From the NCBI RefSeq assembly GCF_921293095.1, contig NW_025791658.1, forward strand, positions 4,898,001 to 4,962,000: a stretch of 64,000 nt of DNA, read 5' to 3'. Origin of the DNA: Ischnura elegans. Its lineage: Eukaryota > Arthropoda > Insecta > Odonata > Coenagrionidae. The notes below the pieces were generated by a model. The model was not told the DNA's origin. It did no database searches and was given only the letters and a program-made list of their open reading frames with translations. This document shows positions 1-19,103 of the stretch, piece by piece. A program made the translations under genes and the position numbers. How positions within the stretch are numbered: the stretch's first letter is position 1; every line of letters begins with the position of its first letter.

Positions 1-589
1 AATCCTCTTTATATTTGCGATTTCACAGCGCAGAGTTAAAAAATTAAAAATGTTTTTCGTTAATCTATGATTATTTTAGGGAAGGATTGCAATTATTTTG
101 TTTTTATCTGTGGCTTGTACATCTTTTAAAACATCTTTATTCATTAACTTCATGATATACTTAAAAATCATTCTGGGATCCTCCATAGGACTTCCATCTT
201 GAAGTCAAGGTAAGGCACACTTCGTGAAAAACGGACACAAATGGTAATATCTAGTTTTTAATTCCATTACTCAAAAACCGACAATGGTTTAAATTTGACA
301 TCAAATGATTATTCAGTCATTAATGACGGAATATCATGTTTAAATAATAATTTATGCCAAAATACACATTTTTGCAATTTCTTCATCGATAATATACATT
401 GTAGTTACTAAAGGCTTAATTTTTTTTATGGAAAATTTCAAAATTGCCAATGGCCCCGGTTGGACTTTGTTACGAAGTTTTATTTTGTTCTTACTCACCT
501 TTGTTTAAGTTAAGCTTCCCCATGACGTAAAATTCATCACCTTCAACGACGTTCCTCTTATTGTATGTTTACTGCTATCATTCATTTGT

Positions 590-1780
590 TCACCCAAACT
601 GCTTCCTCTCCCACTATTCACTTTTCTTGAATATCAGAGAAATTGAAATTCTCATTATTCCCCATTTTGCAATAAATGTCACAAGAGCGTTAAGAAAAAC
701 TTGTAAAATACTCGTGCATTTAATTATTCTCAACAAAAAATGTATGTTTTGATGAGATACCTTGTAAGACAGGCATTTTCCATTGAAAACGCTATTTCAA
801 ATAGGAATCTAAAAATTGTCAATATAAAATCCCGCTTTGTAATTATTACCATTCATAAGATCAGGTATACATGTTGAAGTAGTCATTGATTCAGATTTAC
901 TTGAGAATAAGCAATCATATTTTCTGTTTTTGACTTGGAAGATGGGAATTTTTCATTTTAGACGCGAATTTCTACCCAGATCGGAAAAATTGAAATCATC
1001 ATTGTTCTCCATGTTGTAATAACTGTCATTACGATGATTAAAACACCCATAAATTTGATTATTCTCAGGAAAAAATATTTGTTTTGATATGATGCCTTGG
1101 AAGGTGGGGATTATCCATTGGAAATTTCATATAGGAAATTAATGTCAAAATTGAAAAATTGGCATTCTCAAGTTGCCTTTTTCTAATAATAATTTCCATG
1201 GGAGCGATTAGAAAAAGATGTAAAACACTGAATGATTTTTAAATTTGTCTTAATGAGAAGTACATCCTCATTCCTTGTTGTATACGACATCTTGTTAGGA
1301 AAGCAATATTCCAGTAGAATCGCGAATTCATATCTAAATCGAGAAATTAATTCTCATGTACCGTCCGTTTGGTAATACTCCCCACGACAACATGTGAAAA
1401 GATGTTAAACCATGACTTTTTAAGTTAGTGTTAAGAAATTGAACTCTCTTTGAAATTTCTTGGACGTGGATGTCTCGGAAATAAGTTTGAATGAAGAAAA
1501 AACTCATTCCTACATCTGGATGACTCGGGAAATAACCTATTTTCCATTTGGTAACGCGAATTCATATAGCGAGCCAAAAATTGTTTCGTGAATTTTCTGT
1601 TTACCAACAACATTCTTGACAACAGGCGTAAAAGATGTAAAACAATGTTCACCAAGTTGGTAAGAGGAAAAAGTACTCATTTCCCGTGTTTTGACTTCTC
1701 GGAAAGTAACTTATTTTCCATTGGAAAAACAAAATCGTATCCAGATCAAAAATTGACACTCATACTCTTCCATTTAGTAA
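590..1780. repeat. Diverged tandem array
   Basis: Loosely repeated units of about 160-230 bp recur through this stretch. Marker phrases are TTTTCCATTGG-like (near 777, 1112, 1540, 1708) and GATGTAAAAC-like (near 1218, 1398, 1632). A further unit marker appears at about 7936, just beyond the transposon at 1785-7821, which suggests the transposon landed inside the array. No coding potential is seen. Bases 1-589 show neither a gene nor a clear repeat. Confidence 0.5.
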
Positions 1781-2363
1781 TTAAGGTAGTTTGAGCGAGA
1801 TAGATCCGTAGTCACAACAGCGACTGTATCTTCTCAAACTTTACAAGTATCAAGAGTTTTTAAGGTTTTCGATACAATTTTATAATTTTTTGTCGGGAAA
1901 ATATTTGCATCAGTTGCTTATTTTTCTCGGTAATGAACAAAATATACGTATTTTAAACTCTATCTTGACTTATTACCAAAGGTACCAACGGTACTTTTAG
2001 TAATATAATACTAAGTTTCCTTAATATAGTATGGACTTAATCCCGACTTGGAGTACGATATCCTGGCATCTGAAATGTTCAAACATAAAAATGTAAGGGT
2101 TACTTATATTAGAAAGCTATTTTAAAGCATTGTATCGCTAGAAATGACATATGTCAAAGAGACGTTCGACTTGGCAACAACGTCAAATTTCTTAGGTTGG
2201 TGCGACTCTCAACTAGCAACTAGAAATTCAGAGAAACAAGTGAATGGCTTGAAGCGTTACAGGAGTGCAGAGATTTCGGTGTTGAAATATACTTTAGAAA
2301 GTCGAGTATTTCTCTAACTTTTTAGTGAAATATGCCAGTTTTTCAGCCTTCTCTGCTTTAACG

Positions 2364-4920
2364 ATGAAGTCATCCACTAGTAAAGCGGGGCGGTTTGTGC
2401 GGAAGAAGGAATTTACGAAGGGACAGAAGAGTTCTTCTCGAACGTTCAGTGAATATAGGTAAGTGCTCTAGTAAATAACTCATTGCGAATTTAAGAATGG
2501 AAGTATGTTATTAGCTGAAATAATTTTTTTATTTCATTTATAGTGTGCGTCCTGTCATGTGTTGGGAATGAGCAAATGAATCGGGTTTTGGCAACCCTAA
2601 TTGTTCCGTCTGTCGCCAATTCCACTTGGAAAAGGTAGGAGCGATCTGTGGGGTCAAAGGTTGAAGATGCAATCGAGTACGGAAGCTGTGGAGGTGGAGA
2701 AGCTTCTCACTTTGGCCTTAACACCGTAAGTTTCACCGCATCAGTTTAAAAAAATGAGACTATAAGTAGTAGCGTTATTGGTCCCCCGAAACCCAATGTG
2801 AAAGTTAATTATTTTTTTTTAAATGTGCCTTGTGGTTGCATTACGTTCTTTCATATCTCTTGGAAATATTCAGTCGGTGTGCTTTTTATTTCCATGTACA
2901 TTGCATTCCAAGAACATTATCAGTAGTAGGTCCAATATATAAACTAAAATTTAGGAAATGCAGAGGCTTTAATTTTTTTGATGATTACTTTGTTCAAGTG
3001 TAATTTTAAATTAGTTTCATTTAATTTTTTATTGTCCTTCAATGTAATTTGTTATTGGTTCCTTTGGATGAAATCATTATCGATTAAGTGACTGTTGACT
3101 GGAATTTGGTGATGTGAGCTATATAAAGTGTTTGGTATTTAGAACCAGAGAATTACCACAGATTTGCTGTTTTTAACATAGAAAATCAATAATTGCTGGA
3201 TTGTGTTAATGTGGATTATAAGTTGATTAATTATGGTGATCTGTTATCAGGTCTTAGGATTAGAAGTCTATCTAACATATATTTTCAACTATAGTATCCA
3301 TATCTTAAGTATTTATTCAGCAATTGAAGACAATCTAATTTCTCCTTGATTATTATTCCTTAGTCATTGTTTCTTAAAGAGGTAAAGTACTCAGCACAGC
3401 CCTTTTACTGGTGTGCTCAGTGTTGCAACTATTACTCTATGTCATAATTTTACATGCTACTTATTTATCTAAGACTTTCAATATTTTTCGTGGATCAAAA
3501 ACTTTTTCTTGATTTCTTAAAGGGATTACCTGTCTCCTCTAACAGCTATTTGCATGTGCTTGCCAGAAGAGGAGTATTAGTTATAATTCAATCAGCTTTG
3601 TTTCCGTGGCCATACCCTTTCCACTTATGATGTTCATCCTTCTCTCACAACCTGTTTTTTTATGCAATGTGAAGAAATGTTTTCTCTGTCGTTAATTTTT
3701 TAAAAGTCAAGGCTGTACATACTAATTGCATACCCTTATTCATTTCAAATTCCTAATGTTGCATTGAGTGAATGCTAATGATCACATTGAACTTATCTTT
3801 CCAAAAGAATTGCATATAATCATATTTTACTAGTGGAAATAATATTGCAGGAAAATGTTCCTATCCATCGACATCATCTCCCTGTTGTTCTTGATGGTTC
3901 TGTCCTGATTGTGGTTGCTTTCCTACATTTATCATAATTACAACCTACTTCACTATATCTGGTATGATGTTGGGCACAATATGGTGGTCTTTAATATTAG
4001 TACAATTAAAAAGACATTGCAATATTTCCACTGAGTCTTATTATGACAACAACAATTGATAATGTTGTTTGTAGCAATGAAACGCGTTTTGTCATAATAA
4101 AACTCAGTGGAAATATTGCAATTTATAATTTTAGGAATACTTCATTATACATACTGATTAATGTTCTAGTTAGGCTAATGAGTTCCAAAGTGGCAAAATG
4201 TATTTGTGTCACATTAACCAATGATAGGGTATAAGTGTCTGACACATATACAATGTCCTCCCTAATGTTGAATCAAGAACATCATAAGTTAAGGGGTAGA
4301 TTACCTCCAATGTTATCATACTATTTCTATTCCTTAGTTTTAATTCCACCCAGTCACAGAAATCTAAGTGCAGTGCATTGGCTAATTAATATGTGGCCCC
4401 TCATTCAGTATACATACATAATTTATTTCAGTGGCATGACTCCCAGTGAAGAGTCTCCTATGCAGTGCAATGATGGAGCTGAGGTAGATATCATTGCCTC
4501 TTATGATTATGGATGGCAGAAGAAAGGCAATGGGTAATCATACAACAGTAAATCTGGTAAATTCCATCATATTTTCTGGGAAATAAATTATGCATAAATT
4601 GTTCCTCTTTATTATGTTAACAGTTAAAATGTCTTTCTTTTTACATTCACAGGGCATGGGTCTGTCATTGATTACCACTCCAAAAAATTACTTGCGTATG
4701 ATGTATGCAGGACTATCTGTGCAATGTGTAGAAGACACAGAAGGTGGGAATGTTACAAACCCTGTGGAGTGTTATTTCAAGCTTAATGATTTCCCAAATG
4801 GCTACAGCTGGCATTAATATGGAGAAGCTGGTGGAAATACTCAGTAAATGTGGAACTGAGGGAATAAGATTAAGTACACATGGGAGAGAGTATCAATGGT
4901 AAGCCCCATGTTACCATCCA
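2364..4920 (+). pseudogene. Degenerate transposase with GWQK motif, intron-containing
   Basis: The best-supported part is 4432-4556 joined to 4653-4817. The first piece follows a TTTCAG acceptor and encodes ASYDYGWQKKGNG, then an in-frame TAA (4535-4537), then SYNSKSG. A GTAAAT donor follows, and after a CACAG acceptor the next exon continues HGSVIDYHSKKLLAYDV and C-x2-C (ICAMC). That order, GWQ[KR]-G, SYNS-SG, HG, C-x2-C, is the signature of the so-called Mutator-like transposase domain. Reading frame is lost after about 4750. Upstream, 2364-2458 (ATG to a GTAAGT donor, lysine- and serine-rich) and 2544-2634 (starting in phase) may be N-terminal exons. The second has TGA at 2569-2571 where a zinc-finger-like C-x2-C would need cysteine. 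The stops and frame loss mark it as non-functional. Which upstream exons belong is uncertain. Confidence 0.65.
4017..4121. repeat. Hairpin: 33-bp inverted repeat
   Basis: Arms 4017-4049 and 4089-4121 are inverted copies with one mismatch, separated by 39 bp. It lies inside an apparent intron of the decayed transposase gene. It could be a tiny MITE or an internal foldback; no target duplication is clear. Confidence 0.75.
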
Positions 4921-7900
4921 AAGGAGAATAGAGTTTCACAAGTCTATTGAGGCTATTAGTAAATATTTTGAGGAGTTGAGAAAACTTAAAGAGTATGATA
5001 AATAAATAAGATGATAAATAAAAAGAGAAAATTAAAAAGAGTAAGACTGATAAATTATCTTATGCCTTATGTATAGCATGGTTTAAATGTACATAGTAGC
5101 AATGGTCATACTGTAAAGTCTATTAGAGATTTTTTAGCTTCTTTAAGATTCTCCCCACGTCCTCTGGCTTGTGGTAACAGGTGTCTCCTGAGTATTTTAA
5201 CCAGTATCTTCAGGTTTGCTGCAAGGGTCTAAAGGTTTGCGTGACATAATATTGGGCAATTTTTCCATGTTTTCTTTTGGGTGATTATCTTGTGTACTGG
5301 TTAATGCGTCAACGCCTTTGAGTGAGAATGACTCTTTAGAAACTCCCTCCTGAATTGTTAGTGGGATTTTGTCAATAGGGCTGATCAATTTCTTTGCACA
5401 CCTTGATTGGCAAGAAAATTATGCTGTCCCTCCCAAGGGATTGTTGTTAAAAGGGTAGCAAGGATTTTATTATTATTTGCATCGGTGAAAGTTATTTTAA
5501 AGTACTGTTTAACTAATTGCCATCTAATTACTGAAAGACATTGTGTTCCACTCTATGTATATAAATATCTTTATATATAAAATTAACCTGAAAATGTCCA
5601 CCAGCTTCTCCATATTATGTAGAAATAAGGTTAAGGCAAATCTGGTGGTCTCCATGTTCAATGCTATTGGCTCCTGAAGTTAAGCACAATCAAGATCAGC
5701 ATACATAGCTAACATTGGTAACATATTCCCTTTCGTATTATATCTTTTGCTCTTACAATGACTTCGGGAACAACCTAAGTTGCTTCACAGGGACTTTAAC
5801 TTGCCTCCTTACTGTAGCCTTCATTTTTTCTTCTATTATGCTAGAGTGGGGCACATGGCATATGCAGTGTTGAATGCTAACAAAGAAATGTTTCTTTTTA
5901 AGACTAGCCTCTGCCCATTTCTTCAAAATTTACTGTGAATGCCTGAAGTGTATTTTTTTTAACATTGATTTGAAGGAAAAAATCCCACTACTACATTGGA
6001 AATATGAGGGAACATTATCACAAGCAAGTTAGAGTGATAAGACAGCAGAGAAATACCTCATATACAAACAAACGAAGTATATAGCAGCCAATTTAATGTC
6101 TCTTGGGGGCCCTGGCTCTCCTTTTTATGTTCTTAGCCAACACTCAGTGAAACTGAAATGTGTATTGCTACATTTATGTAACATTGTAGAGTGCTTTTCT
6201 GAAAATATTTTGTAATTTTTGTTATGTATTAATAATAAATATGTATACCAGAAGTGTAGTAATATATCATTTTTTGTCTGATTCCTTCCTACAAACCCTA
6301 AGTTGGTAACTATGTGCATATATTTCCAGAATAGGGCCTTGAGATGAAAAGCAGAAAATTGAAATTCTATCCAGTTTAACTAAAGGTAAGGGGTATTGCA
6401 GTAGGCATCAAGATGAATGGCAAGCTTCATTTAGAATAGTGTTATGGATATTTTAGTGGTTGAAGCACAATATTGTGATTTTTTAGCTTTTAGTATCTCT
6501 GTAATGATGTAAGCAGAAGTCCATTTGGTGTGAATTTCTTGTTCCTAAGGGATTGTTGTGGCAAGATGCACTTCCTTTGAGACTCAATATGACTGTTATT
6601 GGAAGATTAATTTATATTTCGGTAACATTCTATGTAAAGATTAGATTCGTTTGATTGCTTCGTGGTTAGTAGTCAGCTCTGCATTCATAGGTAATTTAAA
6701 ATCGATGTCGACCAATGTTAATATATTCGGAGGGCTGGTTATACATTCATTTTTTCGATAGGTTTCCTCAAATTCGGTTAAGGCAACAAGATTTAGTAGG
6801 TTTTATGCATTGTGGGATGAATTCTGATTTCCAAAAGGGAGATGATTCAACAGAATTTTACCATATAAACGAAATGTGTTGTTTGACTTAAGTGTAAACG
6901 CAAGACTACACTCATAATATCTCGCCATGAATCCTGTCCTTTCGTTTATGTAAGGTTCGGACTGCGTTGACTTAAATATGAAAAGTACTTGTCAATAACT
7001 ACCTGTTAACGTTGTTCAATAGGTTTCACGCACGGCTCATACCTAAAAGATGGTTTGAGCCACTCGATTTCATCACAAATAGCAAGTTCATTAATGCGGA
7101 TGGAGAATCGTACTTGTGAAAGTAAATACGCAGACACCTTTAGTATGCGTAAAATCGGTAATATCTTTCCTCCCAAAGCATGCCAAATAATATTTACGTA
7201 CACATAAGAAATCTCTTCATTCGAAGTTTACAGAAACCCAAATAGTATCAGGAATCGCGAGTCTCATATTTCACTTCCCAATGTCCACCACGAAGTAATT
7301 TTTGTACTTGGAATTTACTGCGACAATATGGAAAGTCAGTACACTAAACTCTTACGCAATCAATTATATCCAGTTATTCCTTTTCCAATTATTCCTTGTA
7401 TGCGATCATGTTTGTTTACGTTTAATTCTAAAGCAGCGTTGCCAAGCCGAATCTTCCGGCATCCGGTCGTCTGCAGGAAATGCCTGTTCGACGAAGTTTT
7501 TCTTTTATATTTTAATTATACTACCGGTGACCTATAATTTTAATGCAACCAAAAATTCATAAATAAAGTTTACCACACTCAGTTAGTTTTTCGTCGATTT
7601 CTATGAACGGGAAATAATTCTTTTTAAATAAATACTGTCGCCAAAGCGCATGGCTCCTATCTATGCCATGTAAATCAGCTTCTCTTTGCTCACAAATATC
7701 TCTGAATTTAGCCCGGTAAGGGGTGTATATTATGATATCACTGGAAAGATCAAGACTTTTTCTTTACAATGAGATAAAAATCATAGAATTCTATGATGAT
7801 TGATTTTTCGCTCAAACTACCTTAACTCCCAAGAATATGGATACTAAGAGATGCACAACAATAATTTACAAAGCTGGCCTAACGATAAAGTACTCACTCA

Positions 7901-8511
7901 TGTTCAGATGTCGCAAGCAAGCTAAAAAAAGGCTATTTTCCATTGGAAAAGCAAATTATACTCTATTCAATTCTTTGGTTAATTGTCCCTGGTTTGTCTG
8001 AGAAATGCCGGATGCTTCATGCATTTATGATGTAGTACCTATTTCTCCTTGACACCAAATTCCTGGACTATCATCATAGTTCTCATAATGTTATATTTGT
8101 ACTTTCAACTAAACTAACATTTTTTAATGTATCCTTCCCGTGCAGATTCCATTCCAGAATGAATCCATTAATGAATTCTCCTACATAAATGTGAAAGACT
8201 CGCACCATGAAATTGCCCAAGCAGGAACAGCACAAAATCTAAAACAGCGCAAACGTAACATCGCACAAATCCTGCAAATTAGAGTACAAACATAGGATCT
8301 GTAGGTGTTTGAATAAGTCACATGAGCAACCATTCTGAAGGCCACATAACAAGGGGCATATTGTGCAGGAAGATGAAACGTGAAAGATTTTGAATAATTT
8401 TTAAACCTTGTGCGAAAAGTATTAATACATATGGAATAAAAATAACTTCCCCAGATTTAAGTTTGAGAGTTGAAAACAATATCCATAATTTCTCCAGAAG
8501 AAAAAAACCAG

Positions 8512-9035
8512 TCTGGATTCCCACACAGACTTCATTACAAAATTCGCTGTTTTTTCCAGGTTTTCAGTTAAAATTGTGTCGAAATTCACGGTCTGTTGAC
8601 GAGCCATTTAAGGCAGAAACATTTATTACGTAACAGTGCGTTAACTAAAATTTTAACAAACGCAATAAACTGCAATGCAACTGCAGCAATGAAAGTGCTA
8701 TCTCTTATGACATCTGACAAATTCAGGGCCGACTAAAGGCTGTGAAAGGGAAGTGAAGAGGTGCCTGATTTCTAACCAGCGTTAATGATGATCACTTTGG
8801 TTAACGGCCTTCCAATCACAGCCTTAAGGTTGTGTCGTCATGGCACATGGATCAATAATACAGCTTCTAATACACGCGTGCAGATAAATAAATGGACAGT
8901 GTCTGCAAGTGATTGACTTTGAAACATAATCGACGATCGATTTTTCCTTTGATCTGTCACGATCAAATTTGAGAGATTTTTAAGGTTTTACGACAAAATT
9001 CACGGCTTATTCACAGTCGAGTGGCAGCCCAGACA
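8512..9035 (+). mobile_element. Family A MITE, diverged copy
   Basis: Aligns along its length with the copies at 20177-20806 and 32176-32794. Shared blocks include the AAATTCACGG repeats, GCAGCAATGAAA and the right end GTCGAGTGG. The left terminus is eroded from CAGGGTTCCCACTC to a GGATTCCCACAC form. No coding sequence. Bases 7826-8511, between the 6-kb transposon and this copy, show nothing recognisable beyond one tandem-array unit near 7936. Confidence 0.7.
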
Positions 9036-9136
9036 GTATTCAATGTTCGCAGGACGCAATGGTATTGCTAAGTTTTAAACTTAAAACAGGAGAGCCGTGG
9101 GATAGAGATAAGTCATGGATGATTTTAACATTTTCA

Positions 9137-9142
9137 TTTATT
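9137..9142 (-). terminator. RpS9: RpS9 polyadenylation signal
   Basis: AATAAA on the minus strand, 37 bases past the RpS9 stop codon. This gives a short 3' UTR, typical of ribosomal protein genes. Confidence 0.75.
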
Positions 9143-9178
9143 GATATATATACGCGCACATCATCACAAACAGACGGC

Positions 9179-16143
<6,965 letters not shown>

Positions 16144-16404
16144 TTAACCACATTTACTCATTAAAATACATAAAATATAATTTATACAGCTCTAATAATG
16201 AAAATTGTTCACAGAGAGTACACGCATTTAGTACGAAATGAGAATTCAGACCTCTATCCCAACACGTGCAATGAAGATAATATGGTTTAAGTTCAAATAC
16301 CTAGTTCTGCTGAATATAATGCAACAAAAACGATACTTCGATCACATTAGGACTTTAAGAAACAACAATGATCATCTCGCAACAATTAAAAGAATTTCTC
16401 TCAC

Positions 16405-16468
16405 CTTAGGCTAGAGAGCACAGCGTGCCCTCACGAATTACCAAGTGGAATGGCCGACCGGAAGAAAG
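16405..16468 (-). promoter_or_regulatory. RpS9: RpS9 leader exon with TOP-like start
   Basis: Reading the minus strand, CTTTCTTCCGG begins at 16468. It is a C followed by a pyrimidine run, as in the terminal oligopyrimidine (TOP) starts of ribosomal protein mRNAs, which place them under TOR-dependent translational control. The exon ends CCTAAG|gtgaga at 16405, and the intron runs to the acceptor at 16093. A second short pyrimidine tract (CTCTCT, 16418-16413) is an alternative start. No TATA box is evident. The start site is inferred; 5' mRNA data would settle it. Confidence 0.6.
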
Positions 16469-16499
16469 TGTTCGGCGAACGTGGAACACGTACAGGAAG

Positions 16500-18039
16500 T
16501 GATGCATTAGTGGCTCCATCTCTAAGTTCAATAAAAAGAATAAAAAACAAGACTAGAAATAAATTTTAAATTGCATGAGTTTTAATTAAATTATTTCGTT
16601 CCATAAATACAATTTTATTACTATAAACAGAAAGGCAGGAAGCGTTGAGGAAAAAAATTGACTGTGCACCTCGCACATGGAAACTATGAAAAATTCTAAG
16701 GTTCAAACTGACAGAATACACATGATTTACCAGTTTTCATTTTTAAATAATATGCTTAAAAATTTATTTCCAATATTTTAATATTTATTCCATTATTTTC
16801 TTAAATTTAGTACAGGATTACGAGCATTTTAATGCAATTTGCAGTCATTGGAATTCCAGTGTGCTCCGATTTATTTTTCTTGGGTGATAAAAGTTGGAAT
16901 ACGAAGTACTATGTACTCATTAAAACCTACTAGCCTAGGAATTTACTTGAAATCTTTTACCAGCCATTACTGCCGCAAAATGTGGATTATCAATTGATAT
17001 TACTTTCGTTGAAAGTGTACGAAAAAAATCTGGAGAGCGCGGTAGGTTTAAAGCACACACTTTTTTACCATGGCCAATGATCTTCGCAATGAGCAACTCA
17101 CAATTTCCCTACTCTCTCTTTATCTCAGTGATATACTTTACCAGATATTTTTAAGAGATAAAGTATTGAGGGAAGGTTCATTTACACTGAGGAAGACGCA
17201 CAGGATAACATCCCATAGTTTTCTAGACCATGGTCGAAAAATATGATGTGGAGGAACGTACCTCGTGAATTTTCTTCAACTATCCTGATATTTCGTTCAC
17301 TATTCAGTTTTTTCGTAGGCTTGGAATGTATTTTAAATTGGTAACCAATGAAAAATTTTTGTAGGCTATTATTTTGCTCATTATTGAATTCAAAATGGTT
17401 TACAGGCAACACTTTTCCTGTTTGCTCGCAATTAGGATGCAAATTAGTTCCAGTCCTTATATTGTAAAAGCGATTTTCCTTTAATTAAAGTGAGATATGA
17501 TACATGAAAGGAGAATTTTTAATAAAATGTTTGCAATTTTAAGTCCATGTACTATTTTGCTGCAATGCAATCTTTTATAGTTAACCTATTCCTAAGTGGC
17601 TCCATCATAATCATGCCAGTAGATGACATGGCATGAGATTTAAAGTCAAAACTGACACTATTAATACACACTTTACTTCTTCATAATTAAAAATATGATA
17701 TTAACCTCCCAAAATTTTTTTCTAATAAATCGCCTCTCCGGGTAAAAGAATCGTCAGAACTCCACCACTGTTCCGGACCCCTAGGACTAATCGGCATGGA
17801 ATTTATGAGAACGATTTGTGACGACTGGTTTAACACAAGTATTCCGTTGGAACCCCTCGCAAAAAAAATGAAAAACTTGCCAATACGTCTTCTTTTATGG
17901 GTACTTGTCGCCACTATTACGCCGCATTGCACTACCCTTTACAATCATCGCTACATGGTCACTGTGGACGATTGGTGACCGCATGCATAACACATTAAAA
18001 CCCCCGAATCCCCCTAGGCACCCCTCTCGGTGGAGAAGA
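16500..18039. other. Intergenic, nothing recognised
   Basis: AT-rich sequence upstream of RpS9. No exon with credible splice sites, no terminal-repeat element and no RNA gene was recognised. Confidence 0.5.
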
Positions 18040-18500
18040 CCATTTATGAGGACTAAGCGGAGCAGCCGCAGGAGGGCTCCTCATTCCCAAGGCGCCTCAC
18101 AACGAGGAACGGCGAAGCCACTCTGACGAGTGACTGGCATAGGCGAGGGGGAGCTTCAGTAACCCTCGGGCGGCAAAGCCGCTCCTTAAACGAATAACGG
18201 TGAAACAGTTCCGAAATGCCCTTGCCCTCTGGGCGGCTATACCGACCCCGACGAGGAACGGCGAAGCCGTTCCGAGTATTAAGCCGGGTAGCGCCAGGGG
18301 GGCACACTCAACCCCTGGGTGGCGAAGCTACCTCTCAACGAGGAACGGCAAAGCCGTTCCGAGGAATGAGTGGGGCGCTTCCCTACCCCCTGGCCCCCTA
18401 GCTGAGGTGAGATTACTCGAATTAAATTCTTGGAACAACCACAAATGTAGACGGCGAAGCCGGACCGGGGGTTTTTAAGGGGCTGAGCCCCTTAACGAGC
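18040..18500. repeat. GC-rich array of short hairpins
   Basis: An abrupt GC-rich island in AT-rich DNA, built from repeated compact hairpins with 3-base loops. Perfect 8-bp stems with GAA or AAA loops are GGAACGGCGAAGCCGTTCC (18255-18273) and GGAACGGCAAAGCCGTTCC (18342-18360). Weaker versions are GGGCGGCAAAGCCGCTC (near 18170), GGTGGCGAAGCTACC (near 18319), CGGCGAAGCCG (18452-18462) and AAGGGGCTGAGCCCCTT (18477-18493). Several are preceded by AACGAG or ACGAG. Compensatory pairs (GGTGGC with GCTACC) imply that structure, not just sequence, is kept. Long open frames across it on both strands are probably by-products of base composition. It resembles palindromic hairpin elements of organelle or bacterial genomes, so an inserted foreign or organelle-derived piece is possible. 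Confidence 0.75.
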
Positions 18501-19103
18501 GAGTTGATTGTACTCACTAGGACACACGCTTTGTGAAAATCAGAGGAATTTCCAAAAAATCAGTGAACGATCAGACGTGAAATTACTCATCTAATTAAGC
18601 AAGTCAGACTTTCGATTTTAACAAATAACTTTAAGACTTAAAATTTCATTGAATGCTTCTTACCTGAATATGGCACTGTGGTTCCTTCAACTGCTTTTAA
18701 GCAGTCAGAACAAATTTGCTAGCATATACTCCAGCAGCTAAGAATCTGAATATCCACTGAGATTTATTGGTCTATGTCATACATTTATGAGTTTAGAATA
18801 CAATATGATTTGACTAGCTGGAGATGCACCTATCTTTCAAGTATTTGACCCACCAAAATAACCGACATAAAAATACTAATTGTAAGAGTTATAATACAAA
18901 CTGCAGGAAGTATCCTCTTATCGTTTATTATCAAGACTTAAAATCTTACCTTTATGAGATTTGTATATATCAGGTGTTAACCTTCCACCGGTCTAAAAGA
19001 AGAGCTAACGTTGACAACAAGAGCACTTCCTTCTCCATGTCCACGAGTGCACGTGCTGTTGACTCAGTTCACAACGGGTGACCTCTCCTACACAAACTCG
19101 TAA

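Larger units (their letters stand above)
1785..7821 (+). mobile_element. 6-kb TTAA-flanked DNA transposon (Kolobok-like?)
   Basis: Perfect 14-bp terminal inverted repeats GGTAGTTTGAGCGA lie at 1785-1798 and, inverted, at 7808-7821. Each end is flanked by TTAA (1781-1784 and 7822-7825). A TTAA target is used by the piggyBac and Kolobok superfamilies. Inside lies a decayed transposase gene with a GWQK motif of the type grouped as a Mutator-like transposase domain. The naming as Kolobok is an inference from TTAA plus that protein; piggyBac termini normally start CCC, which these do not. No intact open reading frame spans the element, so it looks dead. Between 4920 and 7800 I see no other convincing coding exon. 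Confidence 0.7.

Noticed and set aside
5197-5388. Minus-strand frame of 63 codons inside the 6-kb transposon
   Set aside because: Polar, plausible-looking protein, but no family match by eye and the opposite strand to the transposase; too little to call.
16413-16418. CTCTCT tract as the RpS9 start site
   Set aside because: It would leave a 14-nt first exon. The CTTTCTTCC tract at 16468 is a better TOP match, though both could be used.
18053-18478. Open frames of 61-92 codons across the GC-rich island on both strands
   Set aside because: Stops are rare there because of base composition; the hairpin repeats explain the sequence.
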